DNA of 64,000 nt, from the NCBI RefSeq assembly GCF_001544975.2, contig NZ_FCOG02000022.1:1-64000 (forward strand). Direction: 5' to 3'. This document shows positions 51,218 through 60,566 of this stretch, one piece after another. The notes below the pieces were generated by a model. It did not search any database, had not been told where the DNA came from, and saw nothing but the letters and a program-made list of their open reading frames with translations. Position 1 is the first letter of the stretch; the number at the start of each line of letters is the position of its first letter. This DNA is from Caballeronia arationis. GTDB taxonomy: Bacteria; Pseudomonadota; Gammaproteobacteria; Burkholderiales; Burkholderiaceae. The position numbers and the translations under genes were made by a program.

Positions 51218-52402
51218 TCAAGGATGTGGCTGAGTGTTGCCGGGCGCGTCGTGCTGGCGGGCCTCGACGGTCCACCGGCCGTCGCGCTCGACGAGCACGC
51301 GGTCGAACGCGAATTCGTCGAGATCGTGGTTGTGGCCCGGCAGCGCCTGGATCACGACTTCGCCCGCGTCGCGCAAGGCCGCGACCGCCGCGCGCAGCGG
51401 CTCGTCGTGCTTCCATGGCGCGAGGATCGCGCTGCCGCGTGCGTCGACGGGCGAAATGCGCGCGACTTCGCGCAGGTCGAGCGAAAAGCCCGTCGCCGGA
51501 CGCGCGCGGCCGTAGGCAAGGCCCACGTCGTCGTAGCGGCCGCCGCGCGCGACCGCGTTCGGCACGCCATCGACGTACGCCGAGAACATCACGCCGCTGT
51601 GGTACGCGTAGCCGCGCAAATCGGCGAGATCGATCATCAGTTCGGCGCCGTTCGCCTGCGACGCGAGGAACGCGAGGTCGTCGAGCGCGCGGGAAATGAC
51701 CGGCAGATTCGGCAGGCGTCCGCGCGCGGTTTCGAGCACCGATGCATCGCCGTAGAGCGACGGCAGCGCGCGCAACGCCTCGCGCGGCACCTGGCCCAGA
51801 TGCGCCGTGAGTTCGGCCAGACGCGGCACGTCCTTGCTCGCGAGCGCGTCGAAAAGCGCCTCGCCAAGCGACGCCGCCGCCGGCTCCAGTTCGAGCAGTG
51901 CCGCGAGCACGCCCGCGTGGCACAAGTCGAGCCGAACCTTCGACAGCCCCGCCAGATGCAGCGAATCAAGCATCAGCGTCTGGATTTCGAGATCCGCCTC
52001 GATACCCGCGTGACCGTAGATTTCCGCGCCGATCTGAATCTGCTCGCGCGTCGCGTGCAGTCCGCGCGGACGCGTGTGCAGCACGTTGCCCGCGTAGCAG
52101 AGGCGCGTCACGCCCTGCCGGTTCAGGAGATGCGCGTCGATGCGCGACACCTGCGGCGTGATGTCGGCGCGCAGGCCGAGCGTGCGGCCGGACAACTGGT
52201 CGACAAGCTTGAAAGTGCGCAGGTTGAGGTCCGTGCCGCCGCTCGTGAGCAGCGACTCGAGATACTCGAGCATTGGCGGCATCACGAGTTCGTAGCCGTA
52301 CGACCGGAAGCGGTCGAGCAGCCGCCGGCGCAGCTCTTCGATCTTGCGGGCTTCCGACGGCAACACGTCGGCGATATTCTCGGGGAGTAACCAGGTCGAC
52401 AT
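51218..52402 (-). CDS. hisZ: ATP phosphoribosyltransferase regulatory subunit HisZ
   Basis: 394 residues. The fold is that of class II histidyl-tRNA synthetase ([69 protein letters not shown]) but the anticodon-binding domain is missing and the length is that of HisZ. A true hisS lies at 60567, so this is not the synthetase. HisZ pairs with the short form of HisG to catalyse the first step of histidine synthesis under feedback control. The tail ([15 protein letters not shown]) looks disordered. Confidence 0.92.
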   Translation of the reverse strand: MSTWLLPENIADVLPSEARKIEELRRRLLDRFRSYGYELVMPPMLEYLESLLTSGGTDLNLRTFKLVDQLSGRTLGLRADITPQVSRIDAHLLNRQGVTRLCYAGNVLHTRPRGLHATREQIQIGAEIYGHAGIEADLEIQTLMLDSLHLAGLSKVRLDLCHAGVLAALLELEPAAASLGEALFDALASKDVPRLAELTAHLGQVPREALRALPSLYGDASVLETARGRLPNLPVISRALDDLAFLASQANGAELMIDLADLRGYAYHSGVMFSAYVDGVPNAVARGGRYDDVGLAYGRARPATGFSLDLREVARISPVDARGSAILAPWKHDEPLRAAVAALRDAGEVVIQALPGHNHDLDEFAFDRVLVERDGRWTVEARQHDAPGNTQPHP

Positions 52403-52494
52403 CGATACTTTCCTACGGGTGTTGAGCGGCGCGCGGGCTTATCCGGAAAAGAAAGGCCAGAACGGACAGCGCGTGAGCGCCGCGCGCCGGAGAT

Positions 52495-52692
52495 TCAGGT
52501 CGCGATCAAAAGCAGGATCAACCCGAGCGCCATCGCAATCAGGCCGCCGATGCGGATATGGTGCGTCGGCCGCTCCGCGATGCGGCGGAACGTGTCGCGC
52601 CAGGCGGTCGGAAACACGAAGGGAAACATCCCTTCGATGATCAGCATCAGTGCAAGCGCCAGCAGTAACGTCGCAGCCATATCCATATGCAT
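52495..52692 (-). CDS. DUF2065 (YjeT-like) small membrane protein
   Basis: 65 residues from the ATG at 52692; ATGs at 52686 and 52680 are equally possible, since no ribosome site stands out. Two helices: AATLLLALALMLIIEGMFPFVFP and IGGLIAMALGLILLLIA, joined by the conserved TAWRDTFRRIAERPTHHIR. YjeT-like proteins are regularly found just downstream of hflC, as here (32-base gap). Function unknown; the conserved linkage suggests a role with the HflKC membrane complex. Confidence 0.85.
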   Translation of the reverse strand: MHMDMAATLLLALALMLIIEGMFPFVFPTAWRDTFRRIAERPTHHIRIGGLIAMALGLILLLIAT

Positions 52693-52724
52693 GAAGGTAC
52701 CGCCGCGAGGCGGCACGCGGACAA

Positions 52725-53618
52725 CTAGCGCTTGAGCGGGGGAAGCACGTCCGCCCCGCCATTCGGGCTGCGCATGAAGCGGAAAAAGTCGCTGCTCGGA
52801 TCGACGACCATCACGTCGCCGGGCTTGAACGTCTTCTTATACGCTTCGAGGCTCTGATAGAACTGGTAGAACTGCGGATCGGCGCCATACGCTTCGGCGG
52901 CGATCGCGGCGGCCTTGCCGTCGCCTTCGCCCTTGATCGTCTGCGCCTGGCTGTAGGCTTCGGAAAGAATCGCCTGCTGCTGGCGGTCCGCGTCGGCCTT
53001 GATCTTGTCGGCGTCGGCCGTGCCCTTCGCGCGTTCGTCGGCGGCCGCCTGCTGGCGCGCCGCGATCATGCGCTTGTAGACCGAGTCCGCGACGGCAGGC
53101 GGGAAGTCGATGCGCGTCAGTTGCAGGTCGACGAGTTCGACGCCGAACGCAGCCGCCGGCTCCTGAACCGACTTCAGCGCTTCGCTTGCGAGCGCCTGCT
53201 GCTGCGCGAGCGCGTCGTTGAGCGAGCGCTTCGTGAACGCGCTGGCAAGCGACGTGCGCGCAAGCGCGGTGAGCCGTTCCTGCGCGGTCTGCGTGTTCTT
53301 CTCGTTGCTCACGAAAAGCTTGAGCGGATCGGCGACGCGATACTTGATCACCGTATTCACGAGCACCTCGTTCTTGTCCGAGGTCGTGAAGCGGTCAGAG
53401 CCCGGCTCGTCGATGGTGAGCGTGCGGGTGTCGATCAGCGTAAGGGTCTGGAACGGCGGCGGCAGCTTGAAGTGCAGGCCCGGGCCGTCGAGCTTCGGAT
53501 TGCCTTCGCCATGCGCGGACACGACGGCGGCATGCCGCTCGTCCACGACGAAGATCATCGACGAACCGATGAACAGCACGATGACGACAGCCACGACGAG
53601 CGCAATGATTCGATTCAT
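52725..53618 (-). CDS. hflC: HflC, SPFH-domain regulator of FtsH
   Basis: 297 residues. A single N-terminal membrane helix (IIALVVAVVIVLFIGSSMIFVVDE, residues 3-26) is followed by the SPFH/band 7 domain (ERHAAVVSAHGEGNPKLDGPGLHFKLPPPFQTL to about 190) and a helical region rich in Ala, Gln and Lys (ADERAKGTADADKIKADADRQ). With HflK it forms the large periplasmic cage around the FtsH protease and modulates membrane-protein turnover. It is 11 bases downstream of hflK, so co-translated. Confidence 0.95.
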   Translation of the reverse strand: MNRIIALVVAVVIVLFIGSSMIFVVDERHAAVVSAHGEGNPKLDGPGLHFKLPPPFQTLTLIDTRTLTIDEPGSDRFTTSDKNEVLVNTVIKYRVADPLKLFVSNEKNTQTAQERLTALARTSLASAFTKRSLNDALAQQQALASEALKSVQEPAAAFGVELVDLQLTRIDFPPAVADSVYKRMIAARQQAAADERAKGTADADKIKADADRQQQAILSEAYSQAQTIKGEGDGKAAAIAAEAYGADPQFYQFYQSLEAYKKTFKPGDVMVVDPSSDFFRFMRSPNGGADVLPPLKR

Positions 53619-53629
53619 GATCGCGCTCC

Positions 53630-55027
53630 TTATTGAAGGTCGTCTTGACGCGTGCGCGTGCGGAACGCATCGCGCGAGCGCAGCGGATCGTTTGCCGCGC
53701 CCTGGCTCGCGCCGCTCGCAGCGCCTGCGCTGGCGGCGCTGGCCGGCAGCGCGGTGGCTGCCGCTGCGCCCGAGGCAGTGGCCGGCGCCACAGCCGCTGA
53801 CGCGCCGCTTGCCGCGTCTGCCGCACCGGTCGCGCCGGCCGCTTCGCCGGCCCGCTGCTTCGTCGCCTCGGCGAGCTTGTCGAGCGGCAGATAGATCACG
53901 TTGTTGCCCGCCTTGCTGTCGACGAACACCTTCGTCGCCCGCGAATAGATCTGCTGCATCGTGTCCAGGTACATGCGTTGACGAACCACTGCGGGAGCCT
54001 TCGAGTATTCGGAGTAGACCTGCTTGTAGCGCTCGGCATCGCCTTGCGCCTGCGCAACCACGCGATTGCTGTATGCGGTCGCTTCATCGATCGAGCGCGC
54101 CGCATCCGACTTCGCGCGCGGCAGCAGCTGATTGGCGTAGGCGCGGGCGGTATCGCGGGCGCGCTCGTTGTCCTGGCGCACCTTTGCGGCTTCCTCGAAG
54201 GCGGCCTGCACCTGCGACGGCACCTGCACGCTCTGCAGCGTGACGCCCGTCACCTGAAGGCCGGTCTTGTACGCGTCGAGCGAGCGCTGGATCGTATCGA
54301 TCAGCCGGGCGCGCAGCGCCTCTCGATCGTTGTAGAGCAGGTTGTCGGTCGGCTCGGCGCCCGCGATCTCGCGGATCGCGGCCTGGCCGGCCTGCATCAC
54401 GCTCTGGTCGGGATCGAGATTGCGAAAGAGATAGTCGGTCGGGGACTTGATCTGATACTGCACGGCAAAGCGCACGTCGACGATGTCCGCGTCCTGCGTG
54501 AGCAGCGATGCGTCGCGCACGTTCGACTGCGTGAGCGCGTTGTTGCGGCCCACTTCGACCGAACGGATCTGCGCGGTGTTGACGATCTCGTGCGACTGGA
54601 ACGGATACGGCAGCCGCCAGTGGATGCCCTGATCTGCAGTCGCCTTGAACTTGCCGAACTGCGACACGACGCCGACATGTCCGTCCTGTACAACGAACAC
54701 GCCGCTGCCGAGATAGATCGCGATCAGAACGCCGACGACGATCCCGAAACCGATCTTCGCGCCCCGGCCGTTATCGGTGCGCGGCGCGCCGTTGTCAGGC
54801 TTCTTGCCGAACAGGCCGGCGAGGCGCCGGTTGAAGTCGCGCCACATTTCATCGAGATCGGGCGGGCCTTCGCCGTCCCGCCCGTTGCCCGGACGCTTCG
54901 GGTCCGAAGGACGCTTCTGGTCGTTCTTGCTGCCGCCATTGCTGTCGCCCCGCCCCCAGCGCGGATCGTCGATCGAAAAGACGGCATGCGAATGCTGCCG
55001 GTTACTCCGCTCGTTGTAGTCGTTCAC
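53630..55027 (-). CDS. hflK: HflK, SPFH-domain partner of HflC
   Basis: 465 residues from the GTG at 55027 (VNDYNERS, with GGTGA 8 bases upstream and the start I expect in Burkholderia HflK); an ATG at 55042 would add five residues. Cytoplasmic N-terminal tail rich in Gly/Asp/Pro, membrane helix (about 90-112, KIGFGIVVGVLIAIYLGSGVFVV), SPFH domain (GHVGVVSQFGKFKATADQGIHWRLPYPFQSHEIVNT), coiled coil (EEAAKVRQDNERARDTARAY) and a long Ala/Gly/Ser-rich low-complexity C terminus (from about 400). It forms the membrane cage with HflC around FtsH. Confidence 0.93.
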   Translation of the reverse strand: MNDYNERSNRQHSHAVFSIDDPRWGRGDSNGGSKNDQKRPSDPKRPGNGRDGEGPPDLDEMWRDFNRRLAGLFGKKPDNGAPRTDNGRGAKIGFGIVVGVLIAIYLGSGVFVVQDGHVGVVSQFGKFKATADQGIHWRLPYPFQSHEIVNTAQIRSVEVGRNNALTQSNVRDASLLTQDADIVDVRFAVQYQIKSPTDYLFRNLDPDQSVMQAGQAAIREIAGAEPTDNLLYNDREALRARLIDTIQRSLDAYKTGLQVTGVTLQSVQVPSQVQAAFEEAAKVRQDNERARDTARAYANQLLPRAKSDAARSIDEATAYSNRVVAQAQGDAERYKQVYSEYSKAPAVVRQRMYLDTMQQIYSRATKVFVDSKAGNNVIYLPLDKLAEATKQRAGEAAGATGAADAASGASAAVAPATASGAAAATALPASAASAGAASGASQGAANDPLRSRDAFRTRTRQDDLQ

Positions 55028-55072
55028 TCGGTGATTCACCATTGGACAGCCGGGTCAATGCATCTGAAGCGC

Positions 55073-56359
55073 TCAATGCCCGTGCTCGGGGATCTTGCGG
55101 TCGTCGTGTTCGTCATGCTGTTCGGCCGGCCGGTGGTCTTCCGGCAGCGCGGTTGCATCGTGCGACGAGGATTGCGTTGATTCGGTTGATTCTGTGGATT
55201 CTGCCGATTCCGTGACGTCGGGCAATTCACTTTGCCCGCTCAATACGGACCCCGCTTCTGGACCCGATACACCGGCCTCGGCTACCGTGATTTCGGCGAT
55301 GGCAGCGCGCAGCGCGTCGAGCCCCTGGCCCGTGCGTGCGCTCAAAAAGACGCGCGAAATATTACCATACTCGTCCCTTTCGACCGCGTCGCCGCGGGCC
55401 GCCAGTTCGGGCACCGCGTCGATCTTGTTGAAGACGAGAATCTGCGGAATCGTGTCGGCTCCGATGCCGCGCAGCACTTCGTTCACCTGGTCGATCTGAT
55501 CGAGCCGCACGGCGCTCGATGCGTCGACCACGTGCAGGAGCAGGTCCGCGTGGATCGTTTCCTCGAGCGTCGCGCGAAACGCCGCGACCAGCTGGTGCGG
55601 CAACTCGCGGATGAACCCGACCGTGTCCGACACCACGACGTGCCCCGCTTCCTCGCCGAGAAAGACGCGGCGCGACGTGGTATCGAGCGTGGCGAAGAGC
55701 TGGTCGGCGGCATAGGCCTGCGCCTTGGTCAGCGCGTTGAACAGCGTGGACTTGCCGGCGTTCGTGTAGCCCACGAGCGAAACCGACATCGTCCGGTTAC
55801 GCACCCGCTGGCGACGCTGCGTGCCGTGCTGGCGACGCAGCTTCTCGAGCCGCGTCTTAAGCGCCTTGATGCGCTCGCCGATGAGGCGCCGGTCGGTTTC
55901 GAGCTGCGTTTCGCCCGGGCCGCGCAGGCCGATACCGCCCTTCTGGCGTTCCAGGTGAGTCCACGCGCGGATGAGCCGCGTCGACAGGTACTGGAGCTGC
56001 GCGAGTTCGACCTGAAGCTTGCCTTCGTGGCTGCGGGCGCGCTGCGCGAAGATGTCGAGGATCAGGCTGGTCCGGTCGACCACCCGGCGGTTCAGCGCGA
56101 CTTCGAGATTGCGCTGCTGCGCGGGCGCCAGGGCGTGGTTGAAGATGACGAGTTCGACGTCGTTCGCTTCACAGGCGAGACGCAGTTCCTCGACCTTGCC
56201 GCTGCCGACGAACATCTTGGCATCGGGGCTCGAGCGGCGGCCGGTGAGCGTGACAGCGGGATTGGCGCCCGCACTTTGTGCGAGCAGGCTGAGTTCTTCC
56301 AGACTGGCTTCGAAATCGAATTTACCGAAGTCGATGCCGACGAGCGCGGCGTTGATCAA
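55073..56359 (-). CDS. hflX: GTPase HflX (ribosome-associated)
   Basis: 428 residues. No ATG is available near the conserved start; the first usable codon is TTG at 56359 (LINAALVGIDFGKFDFEASL), between an in-frame stop about 36 bases upstream and the family core. N-terminal HflX domain with GSGKVEEL and GIGLRGPGETQLETDRRLI, G domain with G1 GYTNAGKSTLFNAL, G3 DTVGFIRELPHQLV and G4 NKID. An acidic Ser/Thr/Glu-rich tail extends past residue 370. It splits stalled 70S ribosomes after stress. It is 73 bases downstream of hfq. Confidence 0.92.
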   Translation of the reverse strand: MINAALVGIDFGKFDFEASLEELSLLAQSAGANPAVTLTGRRSSPDAKMFVGSGKVEELRLACEANDVELVIFNHALAPAQQRNLEVALNRRVVDRTSLILDIFAQRARSHEGKLQVELAQLQYLSTRLIRAWTHLERQKGGIGLRGPGETQLETDRRLIGERIKALKTRLEKLRRQHGTQRRQRVRNRTMSVSLVGYTNAGKSTLFNALTKAQAYAADQLFATLDTTSRRVFLGEEAGHVVVSDTVGFIRELPHQLVAAFRATLEETIHADLLLHVVDASSAVRLDQIDQVNEVLRGIGADTIPQILVFNKIDAVPELAARGDAVERDEYGNISRVFLSARTGQGLDALRAAIAEITVAEAGVSGPEAGSVLSGQSELPDVTESAESTESTESTQSSSHDATALPEDHRPAEQHDEHDDRKIPEHGH

Positions 56360-56432
56360 ATTGAGGTTTTGGTTTTTGAAGCGACCGGCGAGTCAGTTTT
56401 TATTGACGTTAGTTCGCCGGCCGCGACGAGGT

Positions 56433-56669
56433 TTAGGACGATTCAGCGTCCGGGTGGAAATTCACCGGACGGGCAGGCACGACCGTGGAAATGGCGTGCT
56501 TGTAGACCATCTGGGTGACCGTATTGCGGAGCAACACGACGTACTGGTCGAACGATTCGATGTTCCCTTGAAGCTTGATGCCGTTGACCAAATAGATCGA
56601 CACCGGCACGTGCTCTTTACGCAGTGCGTTCAAAAACGGGTCTTGTAACAATTGCCCTTTGTTGCTCAT
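56433..56669 (-). CDS. hfq: RNA chaperone Hfq
   Basis: 78 residues, normal for this group. Sm1 motif [42 protein letters not shown] and Sm2 [14 protein letters not shown] are complete; the proximal-face residues Gln8, Asp9 and Phe42-type positions and the KH motif are present. It forms a hexameric ring that pairs small RNAs with mRNAs. It is followed by hflX on the same strand. A promoter-like TATAGT lies about 75 bases upstream of its start. Confidence 0.97.
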   Translation of the reverse strand: MSNKGQLLQDPFLNALRKEHVPVSIYLVNGIKLQGNIESFDQYVVLLRNTVTQMVYKHAISTVVPARPVNFHPDAESS

Positions 56670-56736
56670 AGCAAACTCCGTGTTTTTTTGCAGGTTGAAC
56701 GTAATTGTGTGCGAAGAAAAAGAGATCCGCCAACAA

Positions 56737-56775
56737 TCGCTACACTATAGCCGATTTTCTTTTCCGCACCAGCGC
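56737..56775 (-). promoter_or_regulatory. Possible hfq promoter
   Basis: On the minus strand, TATAGT occupies 56749-56744 and is preceded 16 bases upstream by TGGTGC. This would give a leader of about 70 bases. The -35 match is poor. Confidence 0.3.
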
Positions 56776-56811
56776 CGCCAGGAGCGGCCAAACGCATGGT
56801 GCGCGCGGGAC

Positions 56812-58149
56812 TCAGCCCTTGTCCGCGTAAGGGTTTCGGCTTGAACGAAACTCTATGCGCAATGGAGTCCCGGCCAGCCCGAAAGTTTCGCGGAAGCGCC
56901 CTTCGAGGTAGCGCTTATACGTATCCGTGATCGCGTCGAGCGCGTTGCCGTGCACGACGATGATCGGCGGATTCTGTCCGCCCTGGTGCGCATAGCGCAG
57001 TTTCGGACGCACCGGCCCGCGACGCCGCGGCTGCTGGAATTCCACCGCGTCGATCAGCGCGCGCGTCAACTTCGGCGTCGGCAGTTTTGCCATCGCGGCG
57101 GCGTACGCATCGTCGACCGACTTCATCAACTGGCTAATGCCCGTCTTCTCCAGCGCCGAGACGTAGTGGAACTTCGCGAAGTCCAGAAACTTGAGCTTGC
57201 GCGTGAGATCCGCTTTGGTCCGCTCGCGCACGTGCGAATCGAGCCCGTCCCACTTGTTCACGCCGACCACCAGCGCCCGGCCCTGCTCGACCACGAAGCC
57301 CGCGATATGCGCGTCCTGCTCGGAAATATCCTGCTGGGCGTCGAGCAGGAGGATCACGACATTCGCGTCCGAAATCGACTGCAAGGTCTTCACGACCGAA
57401 AACTTCTCGATCGCCTCGAAGACCTTGCCGCGACGTCGCAGGCCCGCCGTATCGATCAGGGTGTATTTGCGGCCTTGTCGCTCGAAATCAACATAGATCG
57501 AATCGCGCGTCGTGCCCGGCATGTCGAACGCGATCACGCGCTCCTCGCCGATCAGCGCATTCACGAGTGTCGACTTGCCGACGTTCGGCCGCCCGACGAT
57601 CGCGATCTTCACGCCGTGCTGCGCCTTTTCGTCGTCGTCCTCTTCCGGCTGGCCGGCGTAGGCAATTTCGAGCGCGTCGCCGATCATTTCGGTGACGCCG
57701 TCGCCGTGCGCCGCCGAGATCGCGCGCGGGTCGCCGAGGCCGAGTTCGTAGAAGTCCGCGGCGACCGCGCTGTACTTCATGCCCTCCGCCTTGTTGACGA
57801 CCAGAAAGAGCGGCCGCCCCGTCTTGCGCAGATAATCCGCGATCGCCTTGTCCTGCGGCGCAAGCCCGTTGCGCCCGTCGACGATGAACACGACGACATC
57901 CGCCTCTTCCACCGCCTGGCGCGTCTGCCGCGCCATCTCGTGCAGGATGCCGTCCTTCGCGACGGGCTCGAAGCCGCCCGTGTCGACGACCAGATACGGA
58001 CGATCGCCCACGCGGCCTTCACCGTAGTGGCGATCGCGCGTGAGTCCGGGCAGGTCGGCGACGAGCGCGTCGCGCGAGCGCGTCAGCCGGTTGAAAAGGG
58101 TCGACTTCCCCACATTGGGGCGCCCCACGAGGGCAATTACGGGTTTCAT
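56812..58149 (-). CDS. der: Ribosome biogenesis GTPase Der (EngA)
   Basis: 445 residues. Two complete G domains: first with [14 protein letters not shown] and DTGGFEP, second (from about 185) with [27 protein letters not shown] and NKWDG. In the first domain the G4 element reads VVNKAEG. The C-terminal KH-like domain carries [28 protein letters not shown]. It acts in 50S subunit maturation. It is upstream of hfq on the same strand; the gap to bamB on its other side is 417 bases, unusually large for this gene pair. Confidence 0.97.
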   Translation of the reverse strand: MKPVIALVGRPNVGKSTLFNRLTRSRDALVADLPGLTRDRHYGEGRVGDRPYLVVDTGGFEPVAKDGILHEMARQTRQAVEEADVVVFIVDGRNGLAPQDKAIADYLRKTGRPLFLVVNKAEGMKYSAVAADFYELGLGDPRAISAAHGDGVTEMIGDALEIAYAGQPEEDDDEKAQHGVKIAIVGRPNVGKSTLVNALIGEERVIAFDMPGTTRDSIYVDFERQGRKYTLIDTAGLRRRGKVFEAIEKFSVVKTLQSISDANVVILLLDAQQDISEQDAHIAGFVVEQGRALVVGVNKWDGLDSHVRERTKADLTRKLKFLDFAKFHYVSALEKTGISQLMKSVDDAYAAAMAKLPTPKLTRALIDAVEFQQPRRRGPVRPKLRYAHQGGQNPPIIVVHGNALDAITDTYKRYLEGRFRETFGLAGTPLRIEFRSSRNPYADKG

Positions 58150-58566
58150 CAGATCGTGTTCACAGTTGAACGCAAGGCGGGCGAGACCGGCGCGTGAAAC
58201 GCCAAGGCCACGGAAACGCCGCGGAAAAGCCTGCGTTTGTCGAAAATTAGCATGGATTCGGCATGCGGCGCCCTTGGGCGCGTCGGATGCGCGGAGTTGG
58301 CTCGAAGCCTGGCGCCGGTTGGCGCTCTTTTGCGGCTGCCGCGTCGCCGTTTCGACGCTCGCCGCGTGCTGACGCCGCGCGTTGTTCGTACGAGTGTGCG
58401 CTCATGCCTGGCGCCTCGCTTCTACTTCTGTTTCTATCGAACGCGCTACGTACGCGGCGCGTGGGCGACTTCTTTGCCGCGCGACGCGCCATCATGCGAA
58501 CGACACGCCGATAAAGAAGCACGCAAGCCGGCAGCGCCGGCTCGCAGGTTATTTCACTACGAAAAC
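58150..58566. other. 417-base spacer between bamB and der
   Basis: No convincing gene. A GC hairpin AGCCGGC-agc-GCCGGCT lies at 58526-58542, 25 bases past the bamB stop; it lacks a T-run on the minus strand, so it could be a weak terminator or a processing site. The remainder contains short open frames rich in Arg with no recognisable domain. Promoter for der probably lies here. Confidence 0.45.
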
Positions 58567-59709
58567 TCAGCGCGGGCGGAAGCCGAAGAGACCGCCGTCC
58601 TTTGTCTGAACGACGAGCGTGTCGCCCGCGAGCACGGGCGCGGCGGAGATCCCGCTGCCGTCCGTCTTCGCGCGTCCGACCAGTTCGCCCTTCGACGTTT
58701 CGAGGAAATGCACATAGCCTTCGAAATCGCCGACGACGACCGCCCGGCCCAGGATATAAGGCACGCTGACCTGACGGTTCTTCAGCTTGTCGCTCTTCCA
58801 GAGCAGCGCACCGTCATTTGCGCGGTACGCGTTGACGACCGACCAGTCGTCCCCGGCGGCAACGACCTGATCGTCCGCTGCAAGACCGCTATCGCTCGAA
58901 AATGCCTTTTCCCAGACGGGACGGCCCGAATTCGCATCGAAGCAGCCGATGCGGCCCTGGAACGTCACCGCGCAGGTTTGCGCGCCGACGAGCGACGGCG
59001 CGCCGGTCACGTCGTTGATGCGCTCGACTTCGGTGACGCCCTTCGGGAACGACACCGGCGTTTGCCAGAAGGCGTCGCCCGTCTGCAGGTTGATCGCGGC
59101 GAACGTGCCACCCGGGAAACCCGCGAGCGCCGCCTGATTGCCGGCGAACGTCATGCCTGCCGCGACGCGCAGGTTCAACGGCACCGCGCGGACCTGGAAC
59201 ACCCACTTCTGCTCGCCGGTCTGTGCATTGAACGCGACGACCTTGCCGTCGATCGTGCGCACGATCACGAGATCATTGCCGACGAGCGGCGGCGACACGA
59301 TCTCGCCCGGTGCCAAAGCCGTCCACAGTTGCTTGCCGTCCGGTCCGAGCACGTAGACGGAACCCTTGAGGCCGCCTACCGCCGTCAGGTTGCCGTCGCT
59401 GCCGACGCCCGCGGACAGATCGTCCTTGAGCTTCGTGCGCCACACGTCCTGACCGGTCTTCGCATCGATCTTGGCGACCGTGCCGTTCGCGCCCGCGGCG
59501 AACACCATGTCGCCGAACGCTACCGGCGTGAACAGATAGCGGCCGGCCTTGCCGACGCTCGACTTCCACGCCTGTTCGACGGTCAGGACCGGCTTGATTT
59601 CCACGAGCGGCGTCGGCACGCGGCGTTCGTCCTTGGTGGCTGAGCAGGCCGCGAGCAAGGCGGTCATCACACAGGCGAGCGGGAGAGCGTAGCGTTTCAG
59701 AAAAGTCAT
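58567..59709 (-). CDS. bamB: Outer-membrane assembly lipoprotein BamB
   Basis: 380 residues from the ATG at 59709 (MTFLKRYALPLAC); an ATG at 59724 would add five. The lipobox LAAC (Cys near residue 21) marks a lipoprotein. The rest is an eight-bladed PQQ-type propeller with repeated G-x-V-x-A-x-D/N-xx-TG-xxxW units (AKIDAKTGQDVWR, VAFNAQTGEQKWVF, AAINLQTGDAFWQ, GCFDANSGRPVWE). It is part of the Bam complex that inserts outer-membrane proteins. It lies downstream of yfgM, the usual arrangement. Confidence 0.93.
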   Translation of the reverse strand: MTFLKRYALPLACVMTALLAACSATKDERRVPTPLVEIKPVLTVEQAWKSSVGKAGRYLFTPVAFGDMVFAAGANGTVAKIDAKTGQDVWRTKLKDDLSAGVGSDGNLTAVGGLKGSVYVLGPDGKQLWTALAPGEIVSPPLVGNDLVIVRTIDGKVVAFNAQTGEQKWVFQVRAVPLNLRVAAGMTFAGNQAALAGFPGGTFAAINLQTGDAFWQTPVSFPKGVTEVERINDVTGAPSLVGAQTCAVTFQGRIGCFDANSGRPVWEKAFSSDSGLAADDQVVAAGDDWSVVNAYRANDGALLWKSDKLKNRQVSVPYILGRAVVVGDFEGYVHFLETSKGELVGRAKTDGSGISAAPVLAGDTLVVQTKDGGLFGFRPR

Positions 59710-59845
59710 CGGTGGACGCAACATTGATATAGGAGATTCGATTGATCGGCGTGTGCCGCGAGCGCCGCCGGCGTGCTTCCCGGCGCTTGCCCGTCGGCTT
59801 ACGGAGCGGCGATGGTTCGGGTGCGGTGGATGTCGGCCGCCCGCC

Positions 59846-60475
59846 TCAGCCGCCGAGCGCATCCAGCTTGAACTGGACCAGCTGGCGCGCGGACGTGTCG
59901 CTCGACGGGAGCGCGTCGAGCGCCAGCTTGTAGGCGGCGCGCGCATCGTCGCGCTTGCCCTGTGCCGCGAGCAGGTCGCCGCGTCGATCCGACACGACGC
60001 CCTTGAACGCGTCGAGCGGCGCATCGGCCAGCACCTTCAGGCCGGCGTCGTAGGCTTTTTCGTCGAGGAGCACGAGCGAAAGACGCAGCTTCGCGATCTG
60101 CTTGTACTCGTCGTCCTTGGCGTGATCGATGGCCCATTGCAACTGGGCCTTCGCGGCGGCGGCATCGCCCGCCGTGTAGAGCGCCTTGCCTGCGGCGAGC
60201 GCGGTCATCTGCGCATACGCGGTGCGGCCGAACTTGTCTTCCATGTCGGAGGCGACGCGCACGATCTTCGCCTTGTCGTTCGCGTTGACCGCCTGCTGCA
60301 CCTGGTCGTACAGTACGGCGGCCTCGGCCGCCTGGCGACGCTGCCAGAAATTCCAGCCGTTGTAGCCCGCGGCCACGATCAGCACGGCAAGGACGATCCA
60401 CGTAGTCGCATTGCCCCACTTGATCCACCAGTGCTTCAGATTTTCCAGCGATTCTTGTTCGTCGTGATAGCTCAT
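59846..60475 (-). CDS. yfgM: YfgM-like TPR membrane protein (ancillary SecYEG translocon subunit)
   Basis: 209 residues from the ATG at 60475 (MSYHDEQESLENLKHWWIKWGN). N-terminal cytoplasmic segment, one membrane helix (about 24-44, TTWIVLAVLIVAAGYNGWNFW), then TPR-like helices in the periplasm (AQLQWAIDHAKDDEYKQIAKLRLSLVLLDEKAYDAGL; RRGDLLAAQGKRDDARAAYKLAL). This is the YfgM/DUF2133 pattern. It associates with the Sec translocon and periplasmic chaperones. It sits between hisS and bamB as in most proteobacteria. Confidence 0.93.
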   Translation of the reverse strand: MSYHDEQESLENLKHWWIKWGNATTWIVLAVLIVAAGYNGWNFWQRRQAAEAAVLYDQVQQAVNANDKAKIVRVASDMEDKFGRTAYAQMTALAAGKALYTAGDAAAAKAQLQWAIDHAKDDEYKQIAKLRLSLVLLDEKAYDAGLKVLADAPLDAFKGVVSDRRGDLLAAQGKRDDARAAYKLALDALPSSDTSARQLVQFKLDALGG

Positions 60476-60566
60476 TGCCCAACTATTCCTTCTGCGCCTT
60501 GGTTTTGGCGCGCACCACGCGCGATCCTCTCGATCGCGCACTGCGCGCACGGTCGCTGCCTAAAAA

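Noticed and set aside
51218..52402. Second histidyl-tRNA synthetase gene
   Set aside because: Lacks the anticodon-binding domain and sits before purA as hisZ does; the true hisS is at 60567.
58247..58522. 91-residue minus-strand frame in the bamB-der gap
   Set aside because: Highly Arg-rich, no ribosome site, no domain; treated as noncoding.
58237..59643. Long plus-strand frame opposite bamB
   Set aside because: Arg/His/Asp-rich shadow; BamB with lipobox and propeller repeats is on the other strand.
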